A DNA stretch of 48,476 bases from a virus. A program made the position numbers and the translations under genes. The stretch is from positions 1-48,476 of IMG/VR virus record IMGVR_UViG_3300027839_000918; one strand, given 5' to 3'. Of this stretch, positions 8,350-20,234 are shown piece after piece. The stretch's first letter is position 1, and each line of letters starts with the position of its first letter. Below the pieces are notes generated by a model. It did not search any database. It saw nothing but the letters and a program-made list of their open reading frames with translations, and was not told the origin of the DNA.

Positions 8350-8353
8350 TAAA

Positions 8354-8656
8354 ATGGCAACATTCAGTGCGGGTGACATTTCCGTATCGACAACCGAGAC
8401 AGTTATATGGGAAGATTCCCAAGGTGCTTCATCTGTGTTTATTATGAACGGCACATTTGGGCCGGGCCAAGACTTACACGTTCACGTTGACGGTCTACAT
8501 GCCAGTGGCGAATATGTGAAACTTGGGATGATTGGCTATGGTTCCCAACTTGTAAGCTACGCAGTTTTTACCATACGACCGCGAGGTATAAAAAAGATCA
8601 CTGCAAAGCGTCTTTCGAGTAGTGGCTCCGCATACGTTCACACACTGGAAACATAA
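8354..8656 (+). CDS. Small beta-rich protein, paralog 3 of 3
   Basis: 100 residues. DLHVHVDGLHASGEYVKLG and FTIRPRGIKKITAK line up with paralog 1 (DINVEGLHAAGEYYRLA and FTIAPLGIKSATAK). Three adjacent related genes of similar length point to duplication and divergence, for example to occupy different positions on the capsid lattice or to vary surface contacts. Confidence 0.6.
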   Translation: MATFSAGDISVSTTETVIWEDSQGASSVFIMNGTFGPGQDLHVHVDGLHASGEYVKLGMIGYGSQLVSYAVFTIRPRGIKKITAKRLSSSGSAYVHTLET

Positions 8657-8659
8657 AAA

Positions 8660-8947
8660 ATGTCTCACCAGATCAAATGTACTCTTAGGGTTTACGATGA
8701 AAACTCTAGTGGCTTGCTTAGTCAGTTTGACGAAATGATAGGCAGGTTGTATTCGGTGTCTAGCGATGCAGCGATTCCTAACGTAGAGATTGAAGGTTTA
8801 ACTACGGTTGGTAAGGAATACATTTTAGACGCTGGCTCAGAGGAAGATTGTCATAGGGCAAGGCACGCGTTGCGTTGTAATTGCCCCGCGCCATTTGAAG
8901 TAATGCTGCATCGTTCGCATTGGACAGTTGAAGAACTAGGACACTAA
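8660..8947 (+). CDS. Hypothetical protein in the head module
   Basis: 95 residues, tightly linked to the paralog cluster. It contains VEIEGLTTVGKEYILDAG, weakly reminiscent of the core of the preceding three proteins, and two Cys close together (RCNCPAPFEVML) after a third (EEDCHRARHALRC). I do not recognise a family. Confidence 0.55.
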   Translation: MSHQIKCTLRVYDENSSGLLSQFDEMIGRLYSVSSDAAIPNVEIEGLTTVGKEYILDAGSEEDCHRARHALRCNCPAPFEVMLHRSHWTVEELGH

Positions 8948-8956
8948 GGGGACACC

Positions 8957-9658
8957 ATGGGAAATTATGCAGTTAATGCAGACATTACAGGATTCAAAAT
9001 CGATGGGTCTACAATTGATCTCACGCAATACACTGCCGCAGAAATTACTGCCGAGATAGTTTTTGCCGAAGCTATGATCGATGAAATTTGCGAGGACATT
9101 TTTTACTCAAAAAATGCAACTCATTATTTTGATGGTTTGGGAAATGTAAAGCTATTTTTCTCTCCAAAGGTTAAAGCGAGATTATTAACCATCACATCCG
9201 TAAAAGAATTAGATTTAGATGGCTCAACTGTACTGGATACCTTTGTTGAAAATACCGACTACAAAGCGTATCCGTTTTATCTTGAAACCGCCCGAAGTTT
9301 TAGCGGTGATACACCTCGCCGGCGATTTGGTACGGGGGGACGTTGGCCTAAAGGTCAAAAAAATATTCAGATCATAGGTGCTTGGGGTCATTCTGCGGTC
9401 CCTGCCGATATAAAACGAGCAACTATTCTTTTAACTTTGGAACGGCTAAAACCGGGATCAACAAATCAGACCCCCTCTGAAATTATGCAGTCGGGGTGGG
9501 GTGATTTTCAGGTTACGTTTAAATCCGGTTCTGGGATTGTTAGTGGTCAAGAAACTGGGCTAGTTGAAGTTGATCGGCTTTTGCGTAGACATTACAACGA
9601 CATCGATTTGTTCTTAGTGGTTCCTACCGAGCATGATAGCGGAGGGGGCGCATTGTGA
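8957..9658 (+). CDS. Head-tail connector (HK97 gp6-like)
   Basis: 233 residues with AAGGGGA before the ATG. The N-terminal helices (AAEITAEIVFAEAMIDEICEDIFY), a central beta insertion (THYFDGLGNVKLFFSPKVKARLLTITSVKELDLDG) and helices near IKRATILLTLERLKPG match the general pattern of gp6/gp15-type adaptors that bind the portal ring. The C-terminal EVDRLLRRHYN is also typical. The position, first in the neck block, agrees. The next gene overlaps by 4 nt. Confidence 0.7.
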   Translation: MGNYAVNADITGFKIDGSTIDLTQYTAAEITAEIVFAEAMIDEICEDIFYSKNATHYFDGLGNVKLFFSPKVKARLLTITSVKELDLDGSTVLDTFVENTDYKAYPFYLETARSFSGDTPRRRFGTGGRWPKGQKNIQIIGAWGHSAVPADIKRATILLTLERLKPGSTNQTPSEIMQSGWGDFQVTFKSGSGIVSGQETGLVEVDRLLRRHYNDIDLFLVVPTEHDSGGGAL

Positions 9659-10338
9659 AATCGCGTATTCCGATCCGTGAATTTAATCAAAACATTTCTG
9701 TTGTTCGGAAGATAGAAAGTGATGATGGTTTTGGTGGAATAACGCTTACCAATAGCACTGTTTATTCTAGCCGAAAATGTCGCATTACCACTATGTCGGA
9801 CAAAGACGAGCGCGAGGCTTTTGGATCGGCCAGCGGTCGGTATTGGAACGTGGCCCTAGAAGTATCGCGGGGGGTGGAACGTACTGATTTTATAGTTGTT
9901 CCGTGGGGTACTTATCCTAACATCGAAACGGCGGGAGGTTTACCGGGGGAGTTTCCGCCGAAGGTTGTGATTGGTACACCTGCGGGGGCTAAAACTTTAA
10001 TTTGGTATCATGCCGATTCAAAATATAGTGATGCGAATGCAAACAACGACCCCGCAAATATTTACACGGTTCATTGGGCAGGTTCAAATTGGAGATTCAT
10101 AGATACGGTTGCCGGAACCACTTATAATTTTAGTACCGATTATGAACAGCATCATAACATTTTTAATTTGAATTGGGTTACTACGGTGACCGGTGGTGCC
10201 TATTCGGTTACTTCACAAACCGGAGCTATCCGCGATTATCGTATTGTGTTTTTTCGGCACGTTAAAGATGATCGTGGAGGACTCCACCATACAAGTTTAA
10301 TTATGGAATTAGACCAAATCGACAACGAGGACGAATGA
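9655..10338 (+). CDS. Head closure / head-tail joining protein
   Basis: 227 residues, starting at a GTG that overlaps the previous stop (GTGA). The first about 65 residues (ISVVRKIESDDGFGGITL ... VYSSRKCRITTMS) have the pattern of the phage head-tail joining family, which is usually about 110 residues. This protein is twice that length, with a Trp/Tyr-rich insertion in the middle and a C-terminal strand ending RIVFFRHVKDDRGGLHHTSLIMEL. Assigned from position and the N-terminal pattern. Confidence 0.55.
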   Translation: MKSRIPIREFNQNISVVRKIESDDGFGGITLTNSTVYSSRKCRITTMSDKDEREAFGSASGRYWNVALEVSRGVERTDFIVVPWGTYPNIETAGGLPGEFPPKVVIGTPAGAKTLIWYHADSKYSDANANNDPANIYTVHWAGSNWRFIDTVAGTTYNFSTDYEQHHNIFNLNWVTTVTGGAYSVTSQTGAIRDYRIVFFRHVKDDRGGLHHTSLIMELDQIDNEDE

Positions 10339-10899
10339 ATGGCTTTAAGTAGTGGCATCACGGTGACGTTGAATAAGTCCAGAGTTGAGAAAGCAATATT
10401 TAAATTGTCGCTGGACGTTCCCAAAATAGTAGGCGCTGCGATGTACACCACGGGATTTGCGGTGCTACGCCCTTACGGCCAACAATTACTACGAAAGAAC
10501 AAAACTATTTATAGTGGTGCTTTGAGACAAAAATTAGCGGTACGTTCTAAAGTAGCCACCGAAGCCGAAGGCTTACCTACAATTCAGTTTGGCTCTTTTG
10601 GGGTAGCCTATGGCATATATGTAGAGGAGGGGTCAAAACCTCGATCCGTCAGTAGGTCAGAATTTACAAACTTAATTTTGTATATGCACCGCACTATTCT
10701 TAAAGGTGAAAGGGGTGATGATGCGGAGGCACAAGCGATTGCTTTAGCGCAGGCAGCCGCAGACACTATTGAACGCGAGGGTAACAAGGCGCACCCGTTT
10801 TTGATGCCTACGTGGAAGGCAAATAAAAATAAATTTTGGAAGGGAACTTTTAAGCGTATTCGAGCTTCAATGAAAAAGAAACACGGTACCGAGGGTTAA
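10339..10899 (+). CDS. HK97 gp10-like tail completion protein
   Basis: 186 residues starting at the base after the previous stop. It has the family pattern of gp10-like proteins: a long N-terminal helix, RKNKTIYSGALRQKLAVRSK, a strand region GVAYGIYVEEGSKPRS, and the hallmark C-terminal HPFLMPTWKANKNKFWKGTFKRI. It is expected at the head-tail junction. Confidence 0.7.
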   Translation: MALSSGITVTLNKSRVEKAIFKLSLDVPKIVGAAMYTTGFAVLRPYGQQLLRKNKTIYSGALRQKLAVRSKVATEAEGLPTIQFGSFGVAYGIYVEEGSKPRSVSRSEFTNLILYMHRTILKGERGDDAEAQAIALAQAAADTIEREGNKAHPFLMPTWKANKNKFWKGTFKRIRASMKKKHGTEG

Positions 10900-10902
10900 T
10901 AA

Positions 10903-11379
10903 ATGGGGAAGCAAAAACAGTTAATAAAGCAAGTTGTAGAAAAATTACGCACCGATACCGGTGGCGCAGACCGTTTGGTTGAGTTGACAAAGCACCGCGC
11001 AAATCGTATCCGAATAGGGCGTAATTTTGCACCTCGAAAAGATAACACGCCCTATCTTGGCGTATCTATCACAGCCTCTACGCCTATCAATGAAAATGCA
11101 ACTTTTATCCAGACTGCGCGACTTCGTTTTAACGTGTACGCCAGAACTGAATTGACCGCATTTGATATAGCGGATAGAATCGAAGTTTTGCTTGATGATG
11201 AATCAGGCACAAATAAATCGTATTATGATTTTTCGGGATCATTGGTGGGGGAAGTAAGCACACGATCATCAAGGCTAAAAGAGCGAAGCGAGCCTGAATT
11301 AGACAACGACACGGAAGTATGGAACATTTTTGTAGAGGCCGATGTTATTTGGGCATCGTCGCCTTGTCCTACCCCCTAA
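10903..11379 (+). CDS. Tail terminator-like protein
   Basis: 158 residues. An alpha/beta pattern with an N-terminal helix (LIKQVVEKLRTDTGG), central strands (TPYLGVSITASTPI, ARLRFNVYARTE) and a helix (AFDIADRIEVLLDDE) resembles tail terminator proteins (SPP1 gp17 / DUF3168-like). It sits between the gp10-like gene and the tail tube gene, as in other siphoviruses. Confidence 0.55.
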   Translation: MGKQKQLIKQVVEKLRTDTGGADRLVELTKHRANRIRIGRNFAPRKDNTPYLGVSITASTPINENATFIQTARLRFNVYARTELTAFDIADRIEVLLDDESGTNKSYYDFSGSLVGEVSTRSSRLKERSEPELDNDTEVWNIFVEADVIWASSPCPTP

Positions 11380-11400
11380 AAATCAAATGGAGTTTTTCTA

Positions 11401-11880
11401 ATGGGAACGTCAACCAATATTATAATTGGTGCGGCGACTGTAACCGTTAATGGTTCGGATGTGGGTTACACAATGGGTGGAACTACGATTCGATACGAAC
11501 CAGAAGTGCGGGACATTTTCGCCGATCAAGAATTAGGTGTTGTTCGTAAGTCACGAACCGCCGAGCGTATGTACGTTGTAACTACACTCCTTGAAATTAC
11601 TCTCTCACAACTTCGTATGGCATTTATGATACCTCATGCGCAATTGTCGGGAAGTACCCACCTAACTTTAGGTTATTCAGATGCCTGTTGGGTCGAGGAG
11701 AGTCTGCTAGTTCTTTCCGGCAAGTCGCCGGGATGTGGTACGCGAACATTTACTTTTAACAAAGTCACAACTCTTAATTCCAAAGAGTATAACATGACAC
11801 GAGAAGAAGAAACCGCGTTTGAGGTAGAATTTGAGTGCCTAAAATCAGGTGGATCATTTGGTAATATTGTAGACTCATAA
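11401..11880 (+). CDS. Major tail tube protein
   Basis: 159 residues with GGAG before the start. The pattern VTVNGSDVGYTMGGTTIRYEPEVRDIFADQELGVV, with an early ring-contact loop and a later AFEVEFECLKSGGSFG strand, is typical of siphovirus tail tube subunits that share the Hcp/gpV fold. It lies between the terminator-like protein and the assembly chaperones. Confidence 0.7.
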   Translation: MGTSTNIIIGAATVTVNGSDVGYTMGGTTIRYEPEVRDIFADQELGVVRKSRTAERMYVVTTLLEITLSQLRMAFMIPHAQLSGSTHLTLGYSDACWVEESLLVLSGKSPGCGTRTFTFNKVTTLNSKEYNMTREEETAFEVEFECLKSGGSFGNIVDS

Positions 11881-11893
11881 GAAAGGAGACAAA

Positions 11894-12118
11894 ATGGCTA
11901 GTTCTGAACTTGGTAGTTTTGTTGATATTGAGTTGACTTCTTTGGGAATCAATACCAATGCCGAGGTACACACTTTTAGGATACCGGGTGAACGCCGAGG
12001 AAGCTCGCAGCTAAAGGCTGTTTTGGTATCGCTGCAAGCTGCTTTAAAACGACAGTGGATTTCTCGTAAGCGAGTTAGACACGATGCTCTTAGGTTGCTC
12101 CGTGAAGGGGCATTGTAA
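11894..12118 (+). CDS. Hypothetical protein in the tail module
   Basis: 74 residues with a strong AAAGGAG binding site. The N-terminal half is mixed; the C-terminal half is helical and basic (ALKRQWISRKRVRHDALRLLREGAL). I do not recognise it. The palindrome at 12124 follows directly after its stop codon. Confidence 0.5.
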   Translation: MASSELGSFVDIELTSLGINTNAEVHTFRIPGERRGSSQLKAVLVSLQAALKRQWISRKRVRHDALRLLREGAL

Positions 12119-12123
12119 ACAAG

Positions 12124-12139
12124 GTGCATACGTCTGCAC
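12124..12139. promoter_or_regulatory. 16-bp palindrome GTGC-N2-ACGT-N2-GCAC, site 2
   Basis: Sequence GTGCATACGTCTGCAC in the 49-bp gap before the gene at 12168. The flanking bases extend the dyad to G-GTGC...GCAC-A. No clear -10 or -35 is placed at normal spacing around it. Confidence 0.65.
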
Positions 12140-12167
12140 ATGATTTTTTTTACAGGAGATTTTTATT

Positions 12168-12551
12168 ATGGGTAACACATACCCTATTGGTAGCTTAACA
12201 GTTACTCCGTCTTTCTCAGGCACGCCGGATAACGTGACATTCACTTTGAGTGGGACGAATGTTGGTTTGCTTACAACCACAAAGTTGATTCGTGCGGCAC
12301 TTCTGGACGGTATCGACCAATGGCTTGTTACTAATTCTGCGCAGCTTGTTACAAATAGCGTAGTGGTGGGTAACGACCCTACCGATACTTTCGGTGGTTC
12401 CGATCTTCGCCCCGGTGCGCTCCCCGGTAACGGTGGTAATCAATTAGCGTGGACTTTTTCTGGCCTCGCCGTGGACACGCCTTCGGTTGTTACCACTAGT
12501 TTAACGGTTGCTCCAATCACTGCCGCTATTCCTTATGCCGATGTAATCTAA
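12168..12551 (+). CDS. Probable structural protein, beta-rich
   Basis: 127 residues with an AGGAG binding site 11 nt before the ATG. It is rich in Thr, Val, Gly and Ser, with several short beta-strand-like segments (SLTVTPSFSGTPDNVTFTLSG, TTSLTVAPITAAIPYADVI) and few charged residues, which suggests a virion surface or tail tube accessory protein. It has its own upstream gap with the 16-bp palindrome, so it may be expressed separately from the preceding tail genes. No family recognised. Confidence 0.55.
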   Translation: MGNTYPIGSLTVTPSFSGTPDNVTFTLSGTNVGLLTTTKLIRAALLDGIDQWLVTNSAQLVTNSVVVGNDPTDTFGGSDLRPGALPGNGGNQLAWTFSGLAVDTPSVVTTSLTVAPITAAIPYADVI

Positions 12552-12581
12552 ACTGGTTACGATTGTTACGGAAAGTAAAGT

Positions 12582-12923
12582 ATGGATACGATGCAAGAAA
12601 CCCCACCCCCTACGGGGGCCAAACAAGAAATTGAGAATGAACTTATTGTTAGCTCTCAATTTAGAACAAAAGATATAGACCAAGCGGCTTTTATTTGGTG
12701 TCAATGTGATGCAAAGTTAGAGCGGCTTGAAGGTAAAACAGGGAGAGGGACAACCATATTTTTTGTGTTCCTGCTCCCCTTGGATGAACGCAATCTAGCA
12801 AAGCTAATTATTGATTATGCAAACGGTGATACAAGAGTAGAACCAAAAAAGTATTGTCAACAGCAGGAAACTTTGCGGGATATGCTACACGATAGCCTTA
12901 GAGCAAGAGGAAAGAAAAAGTAA
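12582..12923 (+). CDS. DUF5659-like hypothetical protein
   Basis: 113 residues. FRTKDIDQAAFIWCQCDAKLERLE ... TTIFFVFLLPLDERNLAKLIIDYANGDTRVEPKKYC follows the pattern I recall for DUF5659: a T-K-D start, a phenylalanine-rich strand, then W/Y-x-N-G and a conserved basic residue. Such proteins occur in many phages with unknown function. The stop overlaps the start of the next gene (TAATG). Confidence 0.55.
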   Translation: MDTMQETPPPTGAKQEIENELIVSSQFRTKDIDQAAFIWCQCDAKLERLEGKTGRGTTIFFVFLLPLDERNLAKLIIDYANGDTRVEPKKYCQQQETLRDMLHDSLRARGKKK

Positions 12924-13426
12924 TGACTACCACTACGACAAACAAAGTTACCGAACAAGCCACGAGAATAGTTAATAGTGGGAAACAAATCACACTAAAA
13001 AGACTAGGTGGTGTTACGGTACGGGAACTATCTTTAGAAGATGTGTTAATACTTAGCCAGGAGTTATCTGAAGTGCTGCAAGCACTTCAAGACCCAAGTA
13101 CCGCCAGTGACACATCTGATGGTATGGGCGTTATTGTTTCGCTTATGAAAACTCCCGCAACTTCTCGAGCAATTAGGTTAGTCGCTGCGGCTACTACTAA
13201 CCGTGAACCCGCCGAGTTTGAAAATTTAGGCGTAGGTGATTGGCTGCGTTGGGCTAATGCTTTCAAAGAAGTAGCGGATTGGGAGGAACTAAAAGACCTT
13301 TTTACCCAACTGGTGCCAAAAAATCTATTCGGGGACAATTTGACCACCAGTCAATCGGTGAACACATCGCAGAACTCGTTGACCGATTCGCCAGCGAATA
13401 CGGGTGGACTTCCAAAACGATCTTAA
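12923..13426 (+). CDS. Tail assembly chaperone, short form (G-like)
   Basis: 167 residues. A mostly helical protein located directly before the tape measure gene, the standard place for G/GT-type chaperones. The segment ISLKRLGG-type start (ITLKRLGGVTVRELSLEDVLILSQEL) and the helical block AIRLVAAATTNREPAEFENLGVGDWLRWANAFKEV fit. The last about 35 residues (TTSQSVNTSQNSLTDSPANTGGLPKRS) are low complexity, as expected when the more important reading frame is the overlapping -1 frame. Confidence 0.75.
   Translation: MTTTTTNKVTEQATRIVNSGKQITLKRLGGVTVRELSLEDVLILSQELSEVLQALQDPSTASDTSDGMGVIVSLMKTPATSRAIRLVAAATTNREPAEFENLGVGDWLRWANAFKEVADWEELKDLFTQLVPKNLFGDNLTTSQSVNTSQNSLTDSPANTGGLPKRS
13318..13324 (+). 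promoter_or_regulatory. Slippery heptamer for -1 ribosomal frameshift
   Basis: A AAA AAT in the zero frame of the gene at 12923 (codons CCA AAA AAT CTA). A -1 slip enters the frame that stays open to 13638. A small hairpin (TTGAC 13340-13344 with GTCAA 13350-13354) lies about 15 nt downstream, a little far for a classical stimulator. Confidence 0.8.
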
Positions 13427-13638
13427 AATGTACCCTTTACCAACTAAGGAATTATTCGGAAGCGCTACGAAATAGAGAGTATGCAAAGACAGTATTATGG
13501 CTAACAATGATGCGCGTTTCACAGGGCGATCAAAAGGACGTAAAAACTTTTGTACGCGATATAACCCCACCCGAAAAAGAACGTAAAACAAAGAAGCCTG
13601 TACGTATCCCCGAAGGGTTTTTGTACACTAAGGAATAG
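13324..13638 (+). CDS. Tail assembly chaperone frameshift extension (T-like part of GT)
   Basis: This frame has no ATG before its middle (MM in LWLTMMRVS) and overlaps the G-like gene by about 100 nt, so it is best read as the -1 frameshift extension. The fusion would be about 134 residues of the G-like protein plus 104 residues starting SIRGQFDHQSIGEHIAEL, about 238 in all. The extension is helical and basic (SKTILKCTLYQLRNYSEALRNREYAKTVLWLTM), similar in character to T domains that contact the tape measure. It ends 6 nt before the tape measure start. Confidence 0.75.
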   Translation, partial: SIRGQFDHQSIGEHIAELVDRFASEYGWTSKTILKCTLYQLRNYSEALRNREYAKTVLWLTMMRVSQGDQKDVKTFVRDITPPEKERKTKKPVRIPEGFLYTKE

Positions 13639-13644
13639 TCAAGG

Positions 13645-17499
<3,855 letters not shown>

Positions 17500-17501
17500 C
17501 A

Positions 17502-17879
17502 ATGGGATTTGCTGTATTAAATGGTTCAAACTTGCCACCTCAATTTTCATATCGACCGTATGCTGCGGGTAAGCGCCAAACTGTGACGCAAACCGCAAAT
17601 GCGGTAGTGGTGCAAACGTCGAATCCCCAATATATTGCGGGGGACGATTTTATAGATTGGAATATCGATGCGGGTTACCCTTCAGAGTGGCAGACTTTAT
17701 CTGATTTATATTATACGTCTACGCCATCTTTATATTCTTTTACGGGTTATTGGGGAGATGCCTACACGGTTTTGTTTTGGCAACTTAATCAACCCACGGT
17801 GAAGGGGCGCACGTTCGATATGTCGGGTCAGTTTCGTATCATGTCTATCATTTCTTTAACCTCCGCAACTTGTAGCTAA
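17502..17879 (+). CDS. Distal tail or minor tail protein
   Basis: 125 residues, GGGAGG upstream inside the end of the tape measure gene. The conserved-looking block SEWQTLSDLYYTSTPSLYSFTGYWGDAYTVLFWQL ... GRTFDMSGQFRIMSI is a beta-rich domain with many aromatic residues. The position right after the tape measure fits a distal tail or tail tip component. No certain family. Confidence 0.55.
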   Translation: MGFAVLNGSNLPPQFSYRPYAAGKRQTVTQTANAVVVQTSNPQYIAGDDFIDWNIDAGYPSEWQTLSDLYYTSTPSLYSFTGYWGDAYTVLFWQLNQPTVKGRTFDMSGQFRIMSIISLTSATCS

Positions 17880-17882
17880 ACA

Positions 17883-18965
17883 ATGGGAAACTATACATCT
17901 TTTGTAATTCAATCGCTGTACGCTTACTTTGAATTTCCAACTAAGCGGTGGCGTACTGATTATCTTTTGCGCACATCGTGTGACGATGCGGATGTTGATG
18001 AGGTAGACCCCGCACCGGAAACCCAGGAGCCATCGACGACCTACGGATACGGTGACGATGGCCAAAAAGATCGCGGTGGCGACAGCGGCGGCGGCGGTGG
18101 AGGAGGTGGCGGTGGCGGCGGTGGCGGCGGTGGCGGTGCGTGTCCTCCTTGCGGCGCAGACGTAGAACCGGGTGGCCCGGCTGAGGTGGCTTTAAAATGG
18201 AAAGCGGTAGAAGGTGCGAGTAAATATATTGTTCAATTTTCGACGCACAGCCCCTTTAGCGGTACTGTACGCAATCTAAGACCCCAGGGTGGTGGTTCGG
18301 CAAGAGTTGACGCGCCGGAAACTTCTTACATGCTAAATATTGGGCGCGACATTGCACACGGTCAGCGAATATGCTGGCGGGTTACTGCGAAGGGTGGGTT
18401 AGGTTTTTCTACTCAAGCGTCACCCGTTCGGTGTTTTAATTATTGCCCGCAAGATGCCCCCAAGCCTAACGACGAAGGTGATACGTGTTGTAAAGAAATC
18501 GATGTTAAGTTAGAGGTCACGGGTCCAGAAAAAATGAAGTGCATGAGTGATTTTCAAACATTCAATGCGGAAGTGGATTGGGTTAAAAAAGATGATCGAG
18601 GAAATACACTAGCTTCAGTGGAATCCGCAGAATTTACCATAGAGGGTGGTGAGGGTATCCAAGATAAAGTTTCGGTGTTGGCGTCTATGGGAGAACCTTT
18701 TAAAAAACAATGTATCTTATCAACCACGGGGGATGGTAGCGATGCTGAGCAGTTTACGTTTAAATTGGTTTACACTGTAAATTTTAGTTACCTACCCACT
18801 GCTGCTACTTTTGAATGTAGATTTGAAAAAGAAATGACGGTGGACTGCGTGGCGCCCAGCTATGACCCACTTCAGGCATCTCCCTTTTTGTTGCTACCTA
18901 GCATCGGTTTGTATGCGCTGGTAACTAGCGGTGGTACTCCCCAGTGGATGCCAATTTCTTGTTAA
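17883..18965 (+). CDS. Tail tip or fibre protein with polyglycine linker and FN3-like domain
   Basis: 360 residues. The first about 35 residues are aromatic-rich. An acidic linker leads to 17 consecutive Gly (residues 69-85) and then CPPCG. Residues about 98-195 have a fibronectin-III-like pattern (ALKWKAVEGASKYIVQFSTHSPFSG ... RICWRVTAKGGLGFSTQASPVRCF). The last about 150 residues form another beta-rich Cys-containing domain (CCKEIDVKLEVTGPEKMKC). The Gly run probably acts as a flexible spacer. A receptor-contact or tail-surface role is inferred from position. Confidence 0.6.
   Translation: MGNYTSFVIQSLYAYFEFPTKRWRTDYLLRTSCDDADVDEVDPAPETQEPSTTYGYGDDGQKDRGGDSGGGGGGGGGGGGGGGGGACPPCGADVEPGGPAEVALKWKAVEGASKYIVQFSTHSPFSGTVRNLRPQGGGSARVDAPETSYMLNIGRDIAHGQRICWRVTAKGGLGFSTQASPVRCFNYCPQDAPKPNDEGDTCCKEIDVKLEVTGPEKMKCMSDFQTFNAEVDWVKKDDRGNTLASVESAEFTIEGGEGIQDKVSVLASMGEPFKKQCILSTTGDGSDAEQFTFKLVYTVNFSYLPTAATFECRFEKEMTVDCVAPSYDPLQASPFLLLPSIGLYALVTSGGTPQWMPISC
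18087..18137 (+). repeat. GGN codon run encoding 17 glycines
   Basis: An uninterrupted run of GGC, GGT and GGA codons in the gene at 17883. A shorter GGTGGC run occurs at about 17441-17463 near the end of the tape measure gene. Such tracts may change length by replication slippage; any change in multiples of 3 nt keeps the frame. Confidence 0.9.
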
Positions 18966-18974
18966 AGGTAAGCT

Positions 18975-20234
18975 ATGGGCACGTTACGAATCGACCCGGT
19001 TACTGGTTGCTTATGCGAGTGCCCAGAAGGTGCGTGCCCTGAATCTGGAAATGGCACGTATGGTTCGCCTACGGCGTTTGCAGATTTGAATTATAACGAA
19101 TGGTACATTAGGACTGTTTCTTCGTTAAGCGGTGGTGCCGGCCCTTCGATGTACTTTCTAAAACCGCAATCAACCGCGAATCTTGGCGGTGGGTGTAGCT
19201 CACCATCGTATGCTTACCGAGTCATCGAAGAAGCGGGACCGGATTTATGCACCAGCGGTTCCTACGGACACCCAAAATGTCAATACAGAGTAAAGCTAGA
19301 AGATGCCGGCGATTGCGATTGGGACGCCCGATTATTTCTAACTCGATTGATGACCGGCAAAATTAAAGTGGACTATGCGGTAGGTTCTTCGTCATGCGGT
19401 CGATATACGATTTTCCATCATAATCTAGTTGGTCCCGGTGGTACCGACCGAACCAGCTTGCCGGCGAAAGATAATTACGGCGTTTACCATATTGGAAACA
19501 GCGGAAGCGACGATAACGATGTGTCGTTTGCGGGGTGTTGCAGCGGCGGTCCTATTTGGAATTTAGGTACAAAAACTTCTACCGTTGCGGCAAGCGGTAC
19601 GTTTTCGGGTACTACGTTTGATTCGGGATTTGCAATCGAAGTAGACGCCCCTTCTTATGTGCAAGATCAACCAACAACTTTTTTAGCGGTTAGTACCGGA
19701 CCTAACACCGCAGATTCTACAGACCTTTGGCGACCGGGAATTTATGCCGATATTTTGATTGGCGCGCCGCTTCAGCAAATGATTTTAAAGGTTCGCGCCG
19801 CTGAAACGGGAACGTATAAACTAAAAGTGTGGGCGGGGTGTTTTAGTTTAGGTGTTTTCAATGCAACAATTACAGTGGGTAAAGTTTCGATGGATATTAG
19901 CGCGAAGATTGGCAGCGGCGCATATACCACGATGATTACAAATTTTGAACCACAACCAACATGGACGCCTAGTACGGGTGACCCCACCATTGATAATTAC
20001 GCTGGACCGACTGGCACCGTAGGCGGTCCCGATGTAGCGGGGAATGAACTCACAACGGGTGGACCGTGGGCAGAGGAATCTAGCGGTACTTTGTCGCTTA
20101 CCGCTGGCGATATTGTAACTGTTAAATGCGAACGCGCTTCTAAGTGGGCTACGTGGAATCCCGGCGGGAGCGCAACATATCGAGACTTGTGGCGAGAAAA
20201 AGCACTTAGCGCGGTGGGGTTAATAAAACAATGA
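18975..20234 (+). CDS. Cys-rich tail protein
   Basis: 419 residues with AAGGTAAG before the ATG. The N-terminal half contains many Cys (CLCECPEGACPESG, GGGCSSPSY, DLCTSG, CDWD, SSCGRY, FAGCCSGG), suggesting disulfides or metal sites in the assembled particle. The C-terminal half is beta-rich with Thr, Ser and Gly (LKVRAAETGTYKLKVWAG). It lies with tail genes and next to the glycosyltransferase island, whose enzymes might modify it. No family recognised. Confidence 0.55.
   Translation: MGTLRIDPVTGCLCECPEGACPESGNGTYGSPTAFADLNYNEWYIRTVSSLSGGAGPSMYFLKPQSTANLGGGCSSPSYAYRVIEEAGPDLCTSGSYGHPKCQYRVKLEDAGDCDWDARLFLTRLMTGKIKVDYAVGSSSCGRYTIFHHNLVGPGGTDRTSLPAKDNYGVYHIGNSGSDDNDVSFAGCCSGGPIWNLGTKTSTVAASGTFSGTTFDSGFAIEVDAPSYVQDQPTTFLAVSTGPNTADSTDLWRPGIYADILIGAPLQQMILKVRAAETGTYKLKVWAGCFSLGVFNATITVGKVSMDISAKIGSGAYTTMITNFEPQPTWTPSTGDPTIDNYAGPTGTVGGPDVAGNELTTGGPWAEESSGTLSLTAGDIVTVKCERASKWATWNPGGSATYRDLWREKALSAVGLIKQ

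Noticed and set aside
7897-8454. 185-codon minus-strand frame
   Set aside because: It spans three genes on the + strand that have good starts and paralogy support.
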